This document shows positions 35,790 to 45,801 of a stretch of 64,000 bases of DNA, piece by piece (position 1 is the stretch's first letter; each line of letters begins with the position of its first letter). The translations under genes were made by a program, and so were the position numbers. Source of the stretch: Acidobacteriota bacterium (GTDB lineage: Bacteria; Acidobacteriota; Terriglobia; UBA7540); NCBI GenBank assembly GCA_021838785.1, contig JAKCCV010000001.1:124001-188000 (forward strand). The letters are read 5' to 3'. A model generated the notes under the pieces. That model was not told the origin of the DNA. It searched no databases and was given only the letters and a program-made list of their open reading frames with translations.

Positions 35790-35805
35790 ATCCGCGCAGC
35801 CGAGT

Positions 35806-37080
35806 TCAGCCGCGAAGTTGGGCCTTGCGGCGCAGACGCTCCAAGCGGTGCGAAAAGCGACGCAGAAAAGGATAAGGATTGGGGTGCTCGCGAAGGCGTT
35901 CGAGCGCGGCTTCAGTGAATTCGGCGGCTCTGGCAAAATCGCGCTCGCGGTGCTCGTAGTAAATCGCCAGTTGCTCGTAAGCGGCGATCGAATCCGGCGT
36001 CCCTCGACGGACCATTTCCCGCCACAGCTCGACGGCGGCAGAGTAATTGCCTTGACGTTTGTGCTGCGCGGCGAGATGGGCGAGCGCGCGCGGTTCGATG
36101 CTCTCCGGCAGTCCGCGGTCGAGCGCCTTGCGGCAGGCGGCGACGGCGCGCTCGCGCTCGCCGGCGCGATGGAAAATCCGGCTGAGGCTGAAGAGGTCAC
36201 GGCCATCCGTCACCCCCTCGCTGCCGCGTCGCAGCGTTTCGCTGAGCGCCGCCGCCAAGCCGGCCAGCGTCACAATGTCGAGCGCGTTGTGATAAAACAC
36301 CGGCGCCAGCCCGCCGGCATGGCCGCTACGAAGATAATCGAAGTAAAGCCGTGGGATGTCCGCGCCGTCCACGTCGCCCTCACGATGGACCGCCAAGACT
36401 TCCCGCTCCAGCCGCTTAAGTTCGCAGCTCTCCAACCGCAGCTTCCACATCCGCCGCGCCGGGTGCAACAGGTCAAGATGAATGAGCCGCTCGAAGGGCG
36501 AGCGCATCCGCGCCAGCCGATAGCGCGTCTCGAGCAGCGGCACATCGAACGTTTTGCCGTTGAAGGTAACCATTGCTTCGCAGGGCGCGAGCGCCTCTTC
36601 AAGCGCCCGCAGCGCGGCCTTTTCTTCCGTCAACTCGCGCAGAAAAAACTGCTGCACGCGAAACCCGGAACCCTCGGCGCGCCCGACGCCGATCAAGAAG
36701 GCGCACGTTCCTGTGCCGCCGGCAAGCCCCGTGGTTTCCGTATCGAGATAAACAATGGAGGGAGCGGGTGGCAGCGATGCCCCTGCCAGAAACAGGTTCA
36801 GCGGGCTGAGCTCCGCCCACGCGATCTCGCCGATGCGCGTCCTGCCGTAGGGCCGGCCGAACGGAAGCACCTGCTCGGCCAGGAAGCACTCGCCGCCGCC
36901 GTTTTGGAGCGCCCTTCCCTCAACGCAGGCTTCGATGGGGCACCGAGCCCGTTCGGCGGGCAAAACCGCTTGCCGCCTCTCGAGCTTGAGCAGATATTTG
37001 AGCTGATGCTCCAACTCGGCGTTCCGAGCCCCCCGAGCGGCGGGCGCTCGCAGCCACCGCAACTTTTCTTCCAGGGTCAT
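35806..37080 (-). CDS. mrfB: MrfB-like (YprB) DEDD exonuclease with TPR-like tail
   Basis: 424 residues. The RNase H-like DEDD exonuclease domain spans about 105-300: YLDTETTGLAGGTGT (motif I Asp/Glu), MVTFNGKTFDVPLL (motif II) and FYHNALDIVTLAGL (motif III). The remaining about 120 residues are helical repeats (GERERAVAACRKALDRG, QGNYSAAVELWREMVRRG) typical of TPRs. The start overlaps the end of mrfA as ATGA. In Bacillus subtilis MrfA and MrfB form a repair pathway for mitomycin-C damage; by pairing and domain order this looks like the same system. Confidence 0.85.
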   Translation of the reverse strand: MTLEEKLRWLRAPAARGARNAELEHQLKYLLKLERRQAVLPAERARCPIEACVEGRALQNGGGECFLAEQVLPFGRPYGRTRIGEIAWAELSPLNLFLAGASLPPAPSIVYLDTETTGLAGGTGTCAFLIGVGRAEGSGFRVQQFFLRELTEEKAALRALEEALAPCEAMVTFNGKTFDVPLLETRYRLARMRSPFERLIHLDLLHPARRMWKLRLESCELKRLEREVLAVHREGDVDGADIPRLYFDYLRSGHAGGLAPVFYHNALDIVTLAGLAAALSETLRRGSEGVTDGRDLFSLSRIFHRAGERERAVAACRKALDRGLPESIEPRALAHLAAQHKRQGNYSAAVELWREMVRRGTPDSIAAYEQLAIYYEHRERDFARAAEFTEAALERLREHPNPYPFLRRFSHRLERLRRKAQLRG

Positions 37081-39536
37081 GACGCTTCACGCTCTGCCGT
37101 CGCCTCGGAGGAAGCAACCTCGCTTGGCCCATTCATCCGCCTCAAAATTTCGAGCGCCACTTCCTTGCCCTTTTCACCCACTTCACCTACCGGCCCCACG
37201 CAGGAGGGGCAACCCGCGGCGCAGCGGCAGGCTTCAATCAGCCGTCGGGCATTCTCCGCCAAGGTTCCCCACAGTCGAAACAGCGGCTCGCTGAGGCCAA
37301 TGCCGCCAGGGTAATGGTCATACAGGTAAAGGTTAGGCTCATAGAGCGGCGTCGCTCCGGCGCCGCGGCGGAGAGTTTGCGTTTCCTCCGGGACGGCTGG
37401 CGAAACGATGGTTTGATTTTCACCCAACGTGACGCCCAAATCGCGCGGGTCGCACATCAGCAATAAAGAAGCCATGGCTTGAAGCGCGTTCGCCAGCCCC
37501 CGCAGACCGTTTTGCCGCTCTTCCGGCGTAAAAGGCAAGCGAGCAAAAAATGGTTGCGGCAGCGTCAGCCAAAACGCCGTGGTATGCATCTCCTGCTCGG
37601 GCAGCATTAGGTCGCCCGAGCCGGTATTTTCCAAGGTATAGAACTTGATTTTTTTGAAGCCCACCACCTGCGTGTTCACTCGAACCTCGCCGTGGTGCTT
37701 GCTGGGCGCCGGGCTCGAGTCGAACGGCTTCCCTTCCCGGACCGGCGCGGACTCAAACGTTTCCAGAATCTTGATTTGCGTGTAAGAGATGGCGTCCGTG
37801 AAATAGTCCGAGTCGCATTGCCGCACAAAAGCTTTTCGCTCGGCGTAATCCAACCGCTCCACGTGGTATTGCTGGCCGTCTTGGAGATAAATCGCCTTTT
37901 CGTGAACCGTTGAGAGGGCGCTTGAAAAGTCCACCTCGCCAATCACTTTGGGCTCGCGCGTCGTGTCCACAATCACAAAATTGTCAGAGGAAACCGACCG
38001 CAGACTGATGGCGTCGGCAGGATAACTTTCGGAGATCCAATGCCAGCCGGCGCTCGTTTTATGCAGAAAACCCAACTCAGCCAAATGCTCCAACAAGACG
38101 GGCAGATCGGGCGAGCCAAATCTCTCCTCCTCGCGTAACGGCAACTCAAACGCGGCGCACTTCAGGTGATTCAAGAGGATGGACAGGTTGTCCGGGTTGA
38201 CGTAGCCATGTTCGGGTGAGCGCCCAAAGAAATAATCCGGATTCTGCACCATGAATTGATCCACGGGAGCGCTTGACGCCACCAGCACGGCGGCCGAAGC
38301 GCTGCCGCGGCGCCCGGCGCGCCCGGCGCGCTGCCGCGTGGAGGCAATTGTCCCCGGATAGCCTGCCAGCACCGCAGCGTCCAAGCTGCCAATATCAATC
38401 CCGAGCTCGAGCGCGTTGGTTGAAACCACCCCGCGCAGCCGGCCCTCCCGCAGGTCGCGCTCGATTTCCCGCCGTTCCAGCGGCAAATAGCCGCCCCGAT
38501 ATCCCCGCACCACGTCCGGGCCAACCGGCCCTTGGGCCAAATCCTCCTTCAAATACGTCACCAGGATTTCCGTGGCCAAGCGCGAATTGGCAAACACCAC
38601 CGTGCCGAGTCCACGCTCGAGAAAGGTTCGCGCCAAGCGCCGCGCCTCGTGCAAATACGATCGTCGAATCCCCAGTTGCGCGTTGACGACGGGCGGGTTG
38701 TAGAGCACAAAATACCGCTCGCCCGACGGCGCGCCATTTTCAGAAATCAACGTCACTTCCTCTTCGAGGATGCGTCCGGCCAACTCGTCAGGATTAGCAA
38801 TCGTCGCCGACGTGCAGATGAACTGTGGCCGGCTCCCATAAAACGCCGCAATGCGCTTCAGCCGCCGCAACACGTTCGCCAGATGGCTGCCAAATACCCC
38901 GCGATAAGAGTGCAGCTCGTCAATCACCACGAAGCGCAGATTCTCAAACAACCGTTCCCACTTGGTGTGGTGCGGCAGAATGCCGGCGTGGAGCATGTCG
39001 GGATTGGTAATCACCAGGTTGGCGCGTGAGCGAATGGCCTTTCGCGCGTCCTGCGGCGTATCGCCGTCGTAGGTGAAGGTGCGCAGCGCTTCGCCCAACT
39101 TCTCCCGCCAACGGTCAACTTCGGCCAGTTGGTCCTGGGAAAGCGCTTTGGTGGGGAAAAGGTAGAGGGCGCGGGTTTCTGGATTCTCCGCCAAAGCGGA
39201 GAGAATCGGCAGGTTGTAGCACAACGTTTTGCCCGAGGCCGTCGGCGTCACCACGACCAAGTTCCTTCCCTCTCGCGCCCGCCGCATCGCTTCTGCCTGG
39301 TGGAAATAGAGTTGGTCAATCCCCCGGGCGCGCAAGGCTTCGGCGACCCGGCTTGGCAGAAAATCCGGCAAAGGCTCCCATCTCGCCTCGCGTGCCGGTT
39401 CGTGCCGAATGGCGGTCACACCACCGCGTCCCGATGCAGCCCTAAACCTCTCCTGAATCTCGGTCAGCGCCCGTTCGAGAGGCGCCCCCAAGCCCTCAGC
39501 CTGCGTCATGGTTCGATCGAGGAATTCAGTGACCAT
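37077..39536 (-). CDS. mrfA: MrfA-like (YprA) DEAD/DEAH-box helicase with DUF1998
   Basis: 819 residues from Met at 39536; an in-frame ATG 27 codons earlier is possible. SF2 helicase: VVTPTASGKTLCYNLP gives Walker A near 96-104, VIDELHSYRG the DEAH-type box, then GRAGRRG motif VI. The C-terminal DUF1998 region carries a four-cysteine site CRCAAGCPSCVGP near the end, a zinc or Fe-S site in MrfA. Fits the mitomycin repair helicase and is coupled to mrfB. Divergent from the E1 gene. Confidence 0.88.
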   Translation of the reverse strand: MVTEFLDRTMTQAEGLGAPLERALTEIQERFRAASGRGGVTAIRHEPAREARWEPLPDFLPSRVAEALRARGIDQLYFHQAEAMRRAREGRNLVVVTPTASGKTLCYNLPILSALAENPETRALYLFPTKALSQDQLAEVDRWREKLGEALRTFTYDGDTPQDARKAIRSRANLVITNPDMLHAGILPHHTKWERLFENLRFVVIDELHSYRGVFGSHLANVLRRLKRIAAFYGSRPQFICTSATIANPDELAGRILEEEVTLISENGAPSGERYFVLYNPPVVNAQLGIRRSYLHEARRLARTFLERGLGTVVFANSRLATEILVTYLKEDLAQGPVGPDVVRGYRGGYLPLERREIERDLREGRLRGVVSTNALELGIDIGSLDAAVLAGYPGTIASTRQRAGRAGRRGSASAAVLVASSAPVDQFMVQNPDYFFGRSPEHGYVNPDNLSILLNHLKCAAFELPLREEERFGSPDLPVLLEHLAELGFLHKTSAGWHWISESYPADAISLRSVSSDNFVIVDTTREPKVIGEVDFSSALSTVHEKAIYLQDGQQYHVERLDYAERKAFVRQCDSDYFTDAISYTQIKILETFESAPVREGKPFDSSPAPSKHHGEVRVNTQVVGFKKIKFYTLENTGSGDLMLPEQEMHTTAFWLTLPQPFFARLPFTPEERQNGLRGLANALQAMASLLLMCDPRDLGVTLGENQTIVSPAVPEETQTLRRGAGATPLYEPNLYLYDHYPGGIGLSEPLFRLWGTLAENARRLIEACRCAAGCPSCVGPVGEVGEKGKEVALEILRRMNGPSEVASSEATAEREAS

Positions 39537-39686
39537 TTTTGCGTCTCGCTTTCCGGCCAAGCTACTTCGCTTTTTGTTCGCTCCCGCCAGCATACCCCGT
39601 TTCACATTCAGGAGCAAATTTTTCTAGACCCCGATGGGGATTTGCGCGGACATCTCTCAAGCTCCGGCGCGTCGGCCGTTTGGCCG

Positions 39687-39716
39687 TTGACTTTGCCCAA
39701 AGACAATCGAATAATT
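39687..39716 (+). promoter_or_regulatory. Possible promoter of the E1 gene
   Basis: TTGACT at 39687-39692 and ATAATT at 39711-39716 separated by 18 bases, about 75 bp before the E1 start, in the divergent region with mrfA. Consensus similarity only. Confidence 0.35.
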
Positions 39717-39790
39717 TCCGAGGGAACGTAACGTGAGGCTCGACGGACGATCCGGCCTCGAGGGTATTGGCATCGAGAGGCTAAAGCTGC

Positions 39791-41902
39791 ATGGCAACCA
39801 CCACCTTCGCGGTTAAAGGGTTCAATGTCTCGAAGGAGCTGCTCGTCGGCGCCTACCGGACGATGCTTCTTTCTCGGCGCCTCGACGACAAGGAAATCCA
39901 GCTCAAGCGGCAAAACCGTGCTTTCTTCCAGATTAACGGCGTCGGCCACGAGTGCATCAACGTGGCGGCGGCGCTGCACTTGCGCCCCAGCTATGACTGG
40001 TTCTATCCGTATTACCGTGACCGCGCCTTTTGCCTGCAACTCGGCATGACGCCGCTCGACATGTTGCTGGGAGCAGTCGGCTCAAAAGACGACCCGTGCT
40101 CGGCGGGGCGGCAAATGCCCTCGCATTGGTCGTCGAAAACGCTCCACATCGTCTCCGGCTCCAGCCCTACCGGAACCCAGATTCACCAGGCTGTCGGCTC
40201 GGCGGAAGCGACCCGTTATTTTTCGCTCGTGCGCGAGGCCGCGGAACTCGCCCACAGCTTCCACGCCGACGAAATCACGTACACGTCGCTTGGCGACGGC
40301 GCCACGAGCGAAGGCGAGTTTTGGGAATCGCTCAACTGGGCTTGCGTGGAAAAGCTGCCCGTCGTCTATGTCGTGGAGGACAACGGCTACGCCATTTCCG
40401 TTCCGGTGGACGTGCAAACGGCTGGCGGCAACATCTCGCGCCTGGTTCGCGGTTTCCCGAACCTGTTGACGCTTGAATGCGACGGCACCGAATTTTTGGA
40501 AAGCTATGAGGCCATGCGCCAGGCCGTCGAATACGCTCGCCAGCGTCGCGGCCCGGCGCTCGTCCACGCGCACGTCATCCGGCCTTACTCTCACTCTCTT
40601 TCCGATGATGAACGGCTTTACAAACCCGAATCCGTGCGACAGGAGGAGGCCAAGCGCGATCCGCTGCCCCGCCTCGCTCATTTTTTGCTGGCCCAAAGTC
40701 TGGTGACCGAAAAAGACCTGAAGCATATGGAAACCGAGGTGGACCACGAAATTCGCCGGGCCGCCGACCAAGCCCTGGCCGCGCCGCCTCCCGAGCCAGA
40801 AAAGGTCATGCTCTACCTTTATTCGCCCACCGTGGATCCGACCTCGGAGCAATTTGACCGGCCGCCTAAGTTTCACGGCGAGCCCCGCACCATGGTGGAT
40901 TTAATCAATGCCTGCCTGCGCGATGAGATGGCGCGCGACCCGCGCGTGGTGGTTTTTGGCGAGGATGTGGCCGATTGCAGCCACGAAGAGGAGTTACCCA
41001 AAGTCAAGGGCAAGGGCGGCGTGTTCAAAGTGACCCACGGCCTGCAGCGGCAATTCGGCAGCGCCCGCTGCTACAACACGCCCATCGCCGAAGGAGCCAT
41101 CGTGGGCCGCGCTATGGGCATGGCCACGCGAGGATTGAAGCCGGTGGTGGAGATTCAGTTCTTCGATTACATTTGGCCGGCCATGATGCAGATGCGGGAC
41201 GAAATCCCCACCCTGCGCTGGCGCTCTCATAACGAATTCTCTTGTCCTATGGTCGTGCGCGCGCCGATTGGCGGTTATTTGGCGGGCGGCGCCATTTATC
41301 ACAGTCAATCAGGGGAATCCATCTTTACGCACTTGCCCGGCTGGCGGGTCGTCATGCCCTCGACCGCGCTCGACGCCAACGGCCTGTTGCGCGCCGCCAT
41401 TCGGTCGGACGACCCAGTCCTCTTCCTTGAGCCGAAACACCTCTACCGCCAAACCCACAATCGCAGTCCTTATCCCGGCCCCGATTACATGATTCCGTTC
41501 GGCAAGGCCAAGCTGGTGAGGGAAGGCACCGATTTGACCATCATCACCTACGGCTCCTTGGTCATTCGTGCCGTGCATGCCGCCAAAGAACTCGAAGCTG
41601 CCGGCCTTCGCGCGGAGATTCTCGACCTTCGCTCGCTTCAACCCTATGATTGGGAGCTCATTGCCGCCTCGGTGAAAAAAACCAATCGCGCTTTAGTTCT
41701 GCACGAGGACTGTATTTCCTGGGGTTACGGCGCGGAAATCGCGGCGCGCATCGCGGATGAACTGTTTGAATTTCTCGACGCGCCCGTCAAGCGTCTGGCA
41801 GGAAAAGACATCTATGTTCCCTATCATCCCATCCTTGAAGAGGCGGTCTTGCCTCAACCGGCGGATATTGTGCGCGTGGCGCGGTCATTGGCGGAGTACT
41901 AA
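39791..41902 (+). CDS. 2-oxoacid dehydrogenase E1, fused alpha and beta subunits
   Basis: 703 residues. Thiamine-diphosphate-dependent decarboxylase component. The alpha half (to about 345) holds [17 protein letters not shown] and [13 protein letters not shown], the TPP/Mg motif GDG-x26-N. The beta half begins near 365 ([20 protein letters not shown]) with [11 protein letters not shown] and [12 protein letters not shown], ending with the transketolase C-terminal domain ([16 protein letters not shown]). In branched-chain and pyruvate systems these are often two proteins; here they are one. No E2 (lipoyl) or E3 gene is in the window, so the acyl acceptor is encoded elsewhere. Branched-chain 2-oxoacid use is likely but not proven. 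Confidence 0.88.
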   Translation: MATTTFAVKGFNVSKELLVGAYRTMLLSRRLDDKEIQLKRQNRAFFQINGVGHECINVAAALHLRPSYDWFYPYYRDRAFCLQLGMTPLDMLLGAVGSKDDPCSAGRQMPSHWSSKTLHIVSGSSPTGTQIHQAVGSAEATRYFSLVREAAELAHSFHADEITYTSLGDGATSEGEFWESLNWACVEKLPVVYVVEDNGYAISVPVDVQTAGGNISRLVRGFPNLLTLECDGTEFLESYEAMRQAVEYARQRRGPALVHAHVIRPYSHSLSDDERLYKPESVRQEEAKRDPLPRLAHFLLAQSLVTEKDLKHMETEVDHEIRRAADQALAAPPPEPEKVMLYLYSPTVDPTSEQFDRPPKFHGEPRTMVDLINACLRDEMARDPRVVVFGEDVADCSHEEELPKVKGKGGVFKVTHGLQRQFGSARCYNTPIAEGAIVGRAMGMATRGLKPVVEIQFFDYIWPAMMQMRDEIPTLRWRSHNEFSCPMVVRAPIGGYLAGGAIYHSQSGESIFTHLPGWRVVMPSTALDANGLLRAAIRSDDPVLFLEPKHLYRQTHNRSPYPGPDYMIPFGKAKLVREGTDLTIITYGSLVIRAVHAAKELEAAGLRAEILDLRSLQPYDWELIAASVKKTNRALVLHEDCISWGYGAEIAARIADELFEFLDAPVKRLAGKDIYVPYHPILEEAVLPQPADIVRVARSLAEY

Positions 41903-41983
41903 GCTCCAACCGGCGGATTACGGCCTAATTCGTCTTTGGGAGTTGTCGGAAATTCCTTAAACTCCAAAAGGAGGGTCACCACG

Positions 41984-42259
41984 ATGCCAAGATTCATCAT
42001 CGAGCGTGAAATCCCCGGGGCTGGAAGATTTTCCCGCCAAGACCTGCACGCCATTTCGCAAACATCGTGCGGCGTACTCACGAAGCTGGGGCCGCAAATT
42101 CAGTGGGTGGAAAGCTACGTCACGGACGACAAAATCTATTGCGTCTATATCGCCCCGAACGCAGAGATGATTAAGGAGCACGCGAAGCAAGGCGGTTTTC
42201 CCGCCAACCGCGTCTCGGAAGTGAGATCCATGATTGACCCGACCACGGCGGAGGGATGA
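41984..42259 (+). CDS. DUF4242 (SCO4226-like) small protein
   Basis: 91 residues with a strong AAAAGGAGG site upstream. MPRFIIEREIPGAGRFSRQD, then SYVTDDKIYCVYIAPNAEMI and EHAKQGGFPANRV match DUF4242, ferredoxin-like dimers of which SCO4226 binds nickel. Function here unknown. Follows the E1 gene by 81 bp in the same orientation. Confidence 0.75.
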   Translation: MPRFIIEREIPGAGRFSRQDLHAISQTSCGVLTKLGPQIQWVESYVTDDKIYCVYIAPNAEMIKEHAKQGGFPANRVSEVRSMIDPTTAEG

Positions 42260-42294
42260 GCCGGAGGCAATTCCCCGCTCGGCCTTTCGAGACA

Positions 42295-42450
42295 TCATCC
42301 GATGCCCAGCTCATCTATTTTCTCGAGCACGCTCCCGCAGCGCCGGCAGATGATGGCGGCGCAGTCGCCGCAGACCAGCGGGTCGTCCACTTCACGGTCG
42401 CAGGTCGGACAGTAGAAAGGCCCTTTTTCCGGATCCTCAATTGACGGCAT
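42295..42450 (-). CDS. 51-residue zinc-ribbon protein
   Basis: A small gene starting at the ATG at 42450 with GGGAGG six bases upstream, ending at the TGA at 42295-42297. It encodes MPSIEDPEKG then YCPTCDRE, VCGDC and ICRRCGS: three CxxC pairs at C14/C17, C27/C30 and C35/C38, enough for one or two zinc sites. Short proteins of this kind often act as regulators or ribosome-associated factors, but I cannot assign a role. It follows the alpha/beta hydrolase gene by 87 bp on the same strand and is convergent with the DUF4242 gene. Confidence 0.75.
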   Translation of the reverse strand: MPSIEDPEKGPFYCPTCDREVDDPLVCGDCAAIICRRCGSVLEKIDELGIG

Positions 42451-42537
42451 TCTGCCTCCCAGGTTGACTCGCCGCGGCGGCCATCACCATCCGACCGGCG
42501 GCGTCGCGCGACGAAGTCCTGCCGCCGCGCCCTCGTG

Positions 42538-43182
42538 TCATTGCCCTACGGCAACACGCTGCAGAAATTCCTCAACGGCGCCTTCGACCTCCTCCAGCTT
42601 GCCGGTAAAGAAGTGATCCACGCCCTCCACCCAGCGCAGCTCTTTCGGCGGAGCAAATCCGTCGAATACTTCCTGCAATTTCTCTCGCGGACCAAACTGG
42701 TCGAGCGTGCCCTGAACAATCAATTTTGGCTTTGGGCAATCGGCCAGAAAACTGAAGTCGGTGGACTCAACCGGGAGACCCAAACCCACCAGCCATTGCG
42801 CTCTCGCTTCGCTCGCCCCGACCGCTAGAGCCACCGCGGAGCCAAAAGAAAATCCCATCATCGCAACCGGCAGGTGCGGAAAGCGCCGACCGAGCTCGTC
42901 CAGCGCGGCGCGAGCGTCGTCGCGTTCACCTCTTCCGGCATCGTAAGTCCCCTGGCTTTTTCCCGCCCCGCGGAAATTGAATCGCAGCACCACTGCCCCG
43001 CTGGCAAGGGCCGCCTTGGCGGCTCGATACACCACCTTGTTGTGCATGGTCCCGCCGAACAGCGGATGCGGGTGGCACACCATCGCCGCCAAGCTCGCGG
43101 GCCGCAAGGCATCCCACTCCAGCAGCGCTTCCAACTCGCCCGCTGGACCCGGAATCATAAGCCTCTCGATTTTGACCGCCAT
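42538..43182 (-). CDS. Alpha/beta hydrolase (COG2945 type)
   Basis: About 214 residues from Met at 43182; an ATG four codons earlier is equally possible, and the open frame extends much further upstream with atypical sequence. MVCHPHPLFGGTMHNKVV is the hallmark of the COG2945 esterase/acyl hydrolase group, followed by FNFRGAGKSQG, the nucleophile elbow GFSFGSAVA, then GTLDQFGP (acid) and GVDHFFTG (His). All three catalytic residues are in place. Probably a cytoplasmic esterase; substrate unknown. Confidence 0.85.
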   Translation of the reverse strand: MAVKIERLMIPGPAGELEALLEWDALRPASLAAMVCHPHPLFGGTMHNKVVYRAAKAALASGAVVLRFNFRGAGKSQGTYDAGRGERDDARAALDELGRRFPHLPVAMMGFSFGSAVALAVGASEARAQWLVGLGLPVESTDFSFLADCPKPKLIVQGTLDQFGPREKLQEVFDGFAPPKELRWVEGVDHFFTGKLEEVEGAVEEFLQRVAVGQ

Positions 43183-43372
43183 CCCTTCCAGCATACCGCG
43201 AAAGTTCGTCCCTCGGGCCCGGTTTGGTGCCGACCTTCGCGCCGCTCGATGCCTTGAAGATTCTCTTTTTGTATCCCGCCGAACCTCCTCGGCCTCAAAT
43301 GACGGCGATGGTGTAAAATGAGACAGGAAGCCGGCGCGCGCGAAGCATCCCTTTGGCGCGTGTCCGGCTCGG

Positions 43373-44401
43373 GTGCGGGGCGAGGTCGAACGCCGGGCGC
43401 GGAGGCCCGCAACCTGCACGGACGTCGTGGTGGGAGAGGGGCTGCTGATTAAGCGAGTTCTGTTCGTCCTCGGCATTCTGGCGGTGATATTGGGCGCGGC
43501 CTATTATGAATGGTTTTACCGCCCACAGCATCGCTCCCCGGTGGGCTTTGCCTACGTCATTTCGCCTTCGCTCGATGTTTTAAGCACCTTTGCCCCCGTC
43601 CACACCACGCTCGACATCCTCAAATCCGGCGACCGCGTGGCCGTGCTCCGCGAGGAAGGCCAATGGGATGAAGTGCGCTCGCCATCCGGCATCGTTGGTT
43701 GGGTGCTGGCCAACCAATTGATTGCACCTTCCGTCTATGATGCGGGCCAACAGCTTCTCCGGCGCGTTGCCGGCGAACCGGTGCAGGCCGTCGGCAACAC
43801 CGTCGGTACCGTCAACATGCACGATGCCCCTTCCGTGCAAGCGCCGCGGCTGGCGGTGCTCGCGCCCGATGATCCGGTCGAATTTTACGAAAGGCGCGTC
43901 ATCCCGCGCACGGCGGCAGCCGCTACGACCGCCGTTTCCTCTTCCGACGTGTGGTATCTGGTTCGGTCAAAAAGTCACGCTGGCTGGGTTTTGGGACGCT
44001 TGATTTCGCTCGACATTCCTCCCGCCATCGCCCAGTACGCGGCTTCCTACAACATGGTGGCGTGGCTTGTGCTGACCACGGTTCAAGATAACGGCCGCAG
44101 CGTGCCGGAATACCTGGTGGCGGATCGGGTCGGGACCGCGACGGTAGATTTCAATCACATCCGCGTGTTCACCTGGTGGGCCAAGCGTCAGCATTATGTG
44201 ACGGCCTTTGTGGAGAGCGGTTTGGACGGCACTTTCCCCATTCGAGTGGAGCATATCGGCGGTGTTCCTTATTTTCGTCTTCGGTTGAAGGATAAGGCCG
44301 GGCACAAATTCCAAAAAATCTACGGCCTATTTGACACCATTGTCCGGCCTGTGGGCATCGTGGAGGGGTGGTCGAGCAACGCCATGCCGGCTCGACGATA
44401 G
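43373..44401 (+). CDS. Membrane-anchored SH3-domain protein
   Basis: Up to 342 residues; the true start is probably further in (around 43427-43448), where GGGAGAGGGG precedes the frame, but only GTG, CTG or ATT codons are available there. IKRVLFVLGILAVILGAAYY is an N-terminal anchor. Outside it a bacterial SH3 fold is visible: LKSGDRVAVLREEGQWDEVR, then GIVGWVLANQL, and a second, weaker one ending SHAGWVLGRLI. Such domains often bind peptidoglycan. The C-terminal about 130 residues are beta-rich and unassigned. Adjacent to the next gene by about 15-20 bp, so same operon. Confidence 0.65.
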   Translation: MRGEVERRARRPATCTDVVVGEGLLIKRVLFVLGILAVILGAAYYEWFYRPQHRSPVGFAYVISPSLDVLSTFAPVHTTLDILKSGDRVAVLREEGQWDEVRSPSGIVGWVLANQLIAPSVYDAGQQLLRRVAGEPVQAVGNTVGTVNMHDAPSVQAPRLAVLAPDDPVEFYERRVIPRTAAAATTAVSSSDVWYLVRSKSHAGWVLGRLISLDIPPAIAQYAASYNMVAWLVLTTVQDNGRSVPEYLVADRVGTATVDFNHIRVFTWWAKRQHYVTAFVESGLDGTFPIRVEHIGGVPYFRLRLKDKAGHKFQKIYGLFDTIVRPVGIVEGWSSNAMPARR

Positions 44402-44416
44402 TCTCGCAAGGAGCCC

Positions 44417-45799
44417 TTGAGCTTGGAACCGAACGCATTTCCTGAGCCTCCGCGCGTTTACCGTTGGCTGCGGCGACTGGCGTGTCTTCGCCTTTATTTT
44501 CGTCAAATTCGTGTGCTTGAATCCCGCCGACTGGATGACCATCCTGCCGCTGTGTTGGCCGTCCACGCGCCCGAATCGTTGCCCACGGCCTTGTTGTTGA
44601 CAGCCGCGTTTGAGCGGCCCGTGCTCTGGGTTTTTGACGCCGCCGCCACCCGCACCACAGCCGGACGATGGGCGGCTCGGCTCTTCGGCGCGGTCACTTG
44701 GAACGATTCTGCCTCGGGTGGTCGCGCTTTCGAGCGGATTGCCGACGCCCTTCGCACCGGCTGGTTGGTCGCCTGGTTCCAAGCGCGAACTTCCGTCTCG
44801 CCGCCCGATGCGGTGCCCTCATGGGTCAATCTGCTGCTGGCGCTTGGCGAGCGATGGCCTCATCCGGCCGAGCTGGCCGTCTTTCCGGTGGACGTCTTTG
44901 TTCCGCCTCGGCACTTCGCTCATTGGGAGACGCTCGTCGCTTTCGGCGAACCCATCTATCCCGCCGAGCACCTGCATCGTGCTCAGGGTGAGGCGCCCAT
45001 CGCTGCCGAATCGCTCCATGCCTCGCTCGAAGAATCCTGGGCGCAAAACCCTTTTGGCTTGCTTCCCGGTTCGCTCGAGCACGCCGAGGCTGAACTCGAA
45101 GACCTACTTCGCGCCGAACTTCAGGACACCTGGTCCAGCCGCGCTCATTCGCGGGAAAACCCGGCGGACTTCGAGCTCAGCGAAGAAGTGAAGGATTGGA
45201 TGCAGTGGGCGAACGCCTCCGACCCCGCTCGCTTGGTCGTGCTGACGGAATCCGTGGCCTCCTATCGCCGCGCCCATCGTCTCCATGCCGAGCGCCAGTT
45301 CGCCGTCGAGACGGCGGGGGATTGGCTTGTCTCCTCGCTTGGTCGCGCCGTCGCGTGGGCGGAGGCCGTGGCGGGTTTGCCCATAGCCTTGTACGGCGCC
45401 CTTACTCACGCCCCGGCTCTCGTGGGATTATTTGCCCTCCGCCGCGCGAGGGCCGGCGAGCGTCCCGACCGGCGTGTTGAATGGTCGCTGCGCGCGGCCA
45501 TCGTTCTGGCGGTTTACGCGGTTGAGATTGTGGTTTGCGACCGCTGGTGGGGGCGCGCCGCGGCCGGCTATTATGCGCTCACGCTGCCGGTTTCCGGAGC
45601 CTATCTTTGGCGCTACGTCCGATTGTGGCAGACGCGCATTCGTGTCCTGTGGTTCAAGGTGTGGGCGCCGATGGCGACGCGCCACCTGCAGCGTCTCCGC
45701 CGGCGCGTCACTCGGCAGCTCGACCAAGAAATCAACCGTCCCCGTGAAGGCCCGCGCTCGGTGAATGAGGGTTCCTTGCGCGGCCTTCGAGCCTCCTGA
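44417..45799 (+). CDS. Probable acyltransferase-like membrane-associated protein
   Basis: 460 residues starting at TTG 44417 (or TTG 44423) after AAGGAG. The first about 200 residues have the alpha/beta layout of glycerol-phosphate acyltransferases (AVLAVHAPESLPTALLLTAA, VPSWVNLLLALGERWP, LAVFPVDVFVPPRHF), yet I do not see the usual HxxxxD catalytic pair, so it may be inactive or a different family. The C-terminal half has two or three hydrophobic helices (SLRAAIVLAVYAVEIVV, YYALTLPVSGAYLWRYV). Between an SH3 protein and a creatininase; role unknown. Confidence 0.4.
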   Translation: MSLEPNAFPEPPRVYRWLRRLACLRLYFRQIRVLESRRLDDHPAAVLAVHAPESLPTALLLTAAFERPVLWVFDAAATRTTAGRWAARLFGAVTWNDSASGGRAFERIADALRTGWLVAWFQARTSVSPPDAVPSWVNLLLALGERWPHPAELAVFPVDVFVPPRHFAHWETLVAFGEPIYPAEHLHRAQGEAPIAAESLHASLEESWAQNPFGLLPGSLEHAEAELEDLLRAELQDTWSSRAHSRENPADFELSEEVKDWMQWANASDPARLVVLTESVASYRRAHRLHAERQFAVETAGDWLVSSLGRAVAWAEAVAGLPIALYGALTHAPALVGLFALRRARAGERPDRRVEWSLRAAIVLAVYAVEIVVCDRWWGRAAAGYYALTLPVSGAYLWRYVRLWQTRIRVLWFKVWAPMATRHLQRLRRRVTRQLDQEINRPREGPRSVNEGSLRGLRAS

Positions 45800-45801
45800 C
45801 C

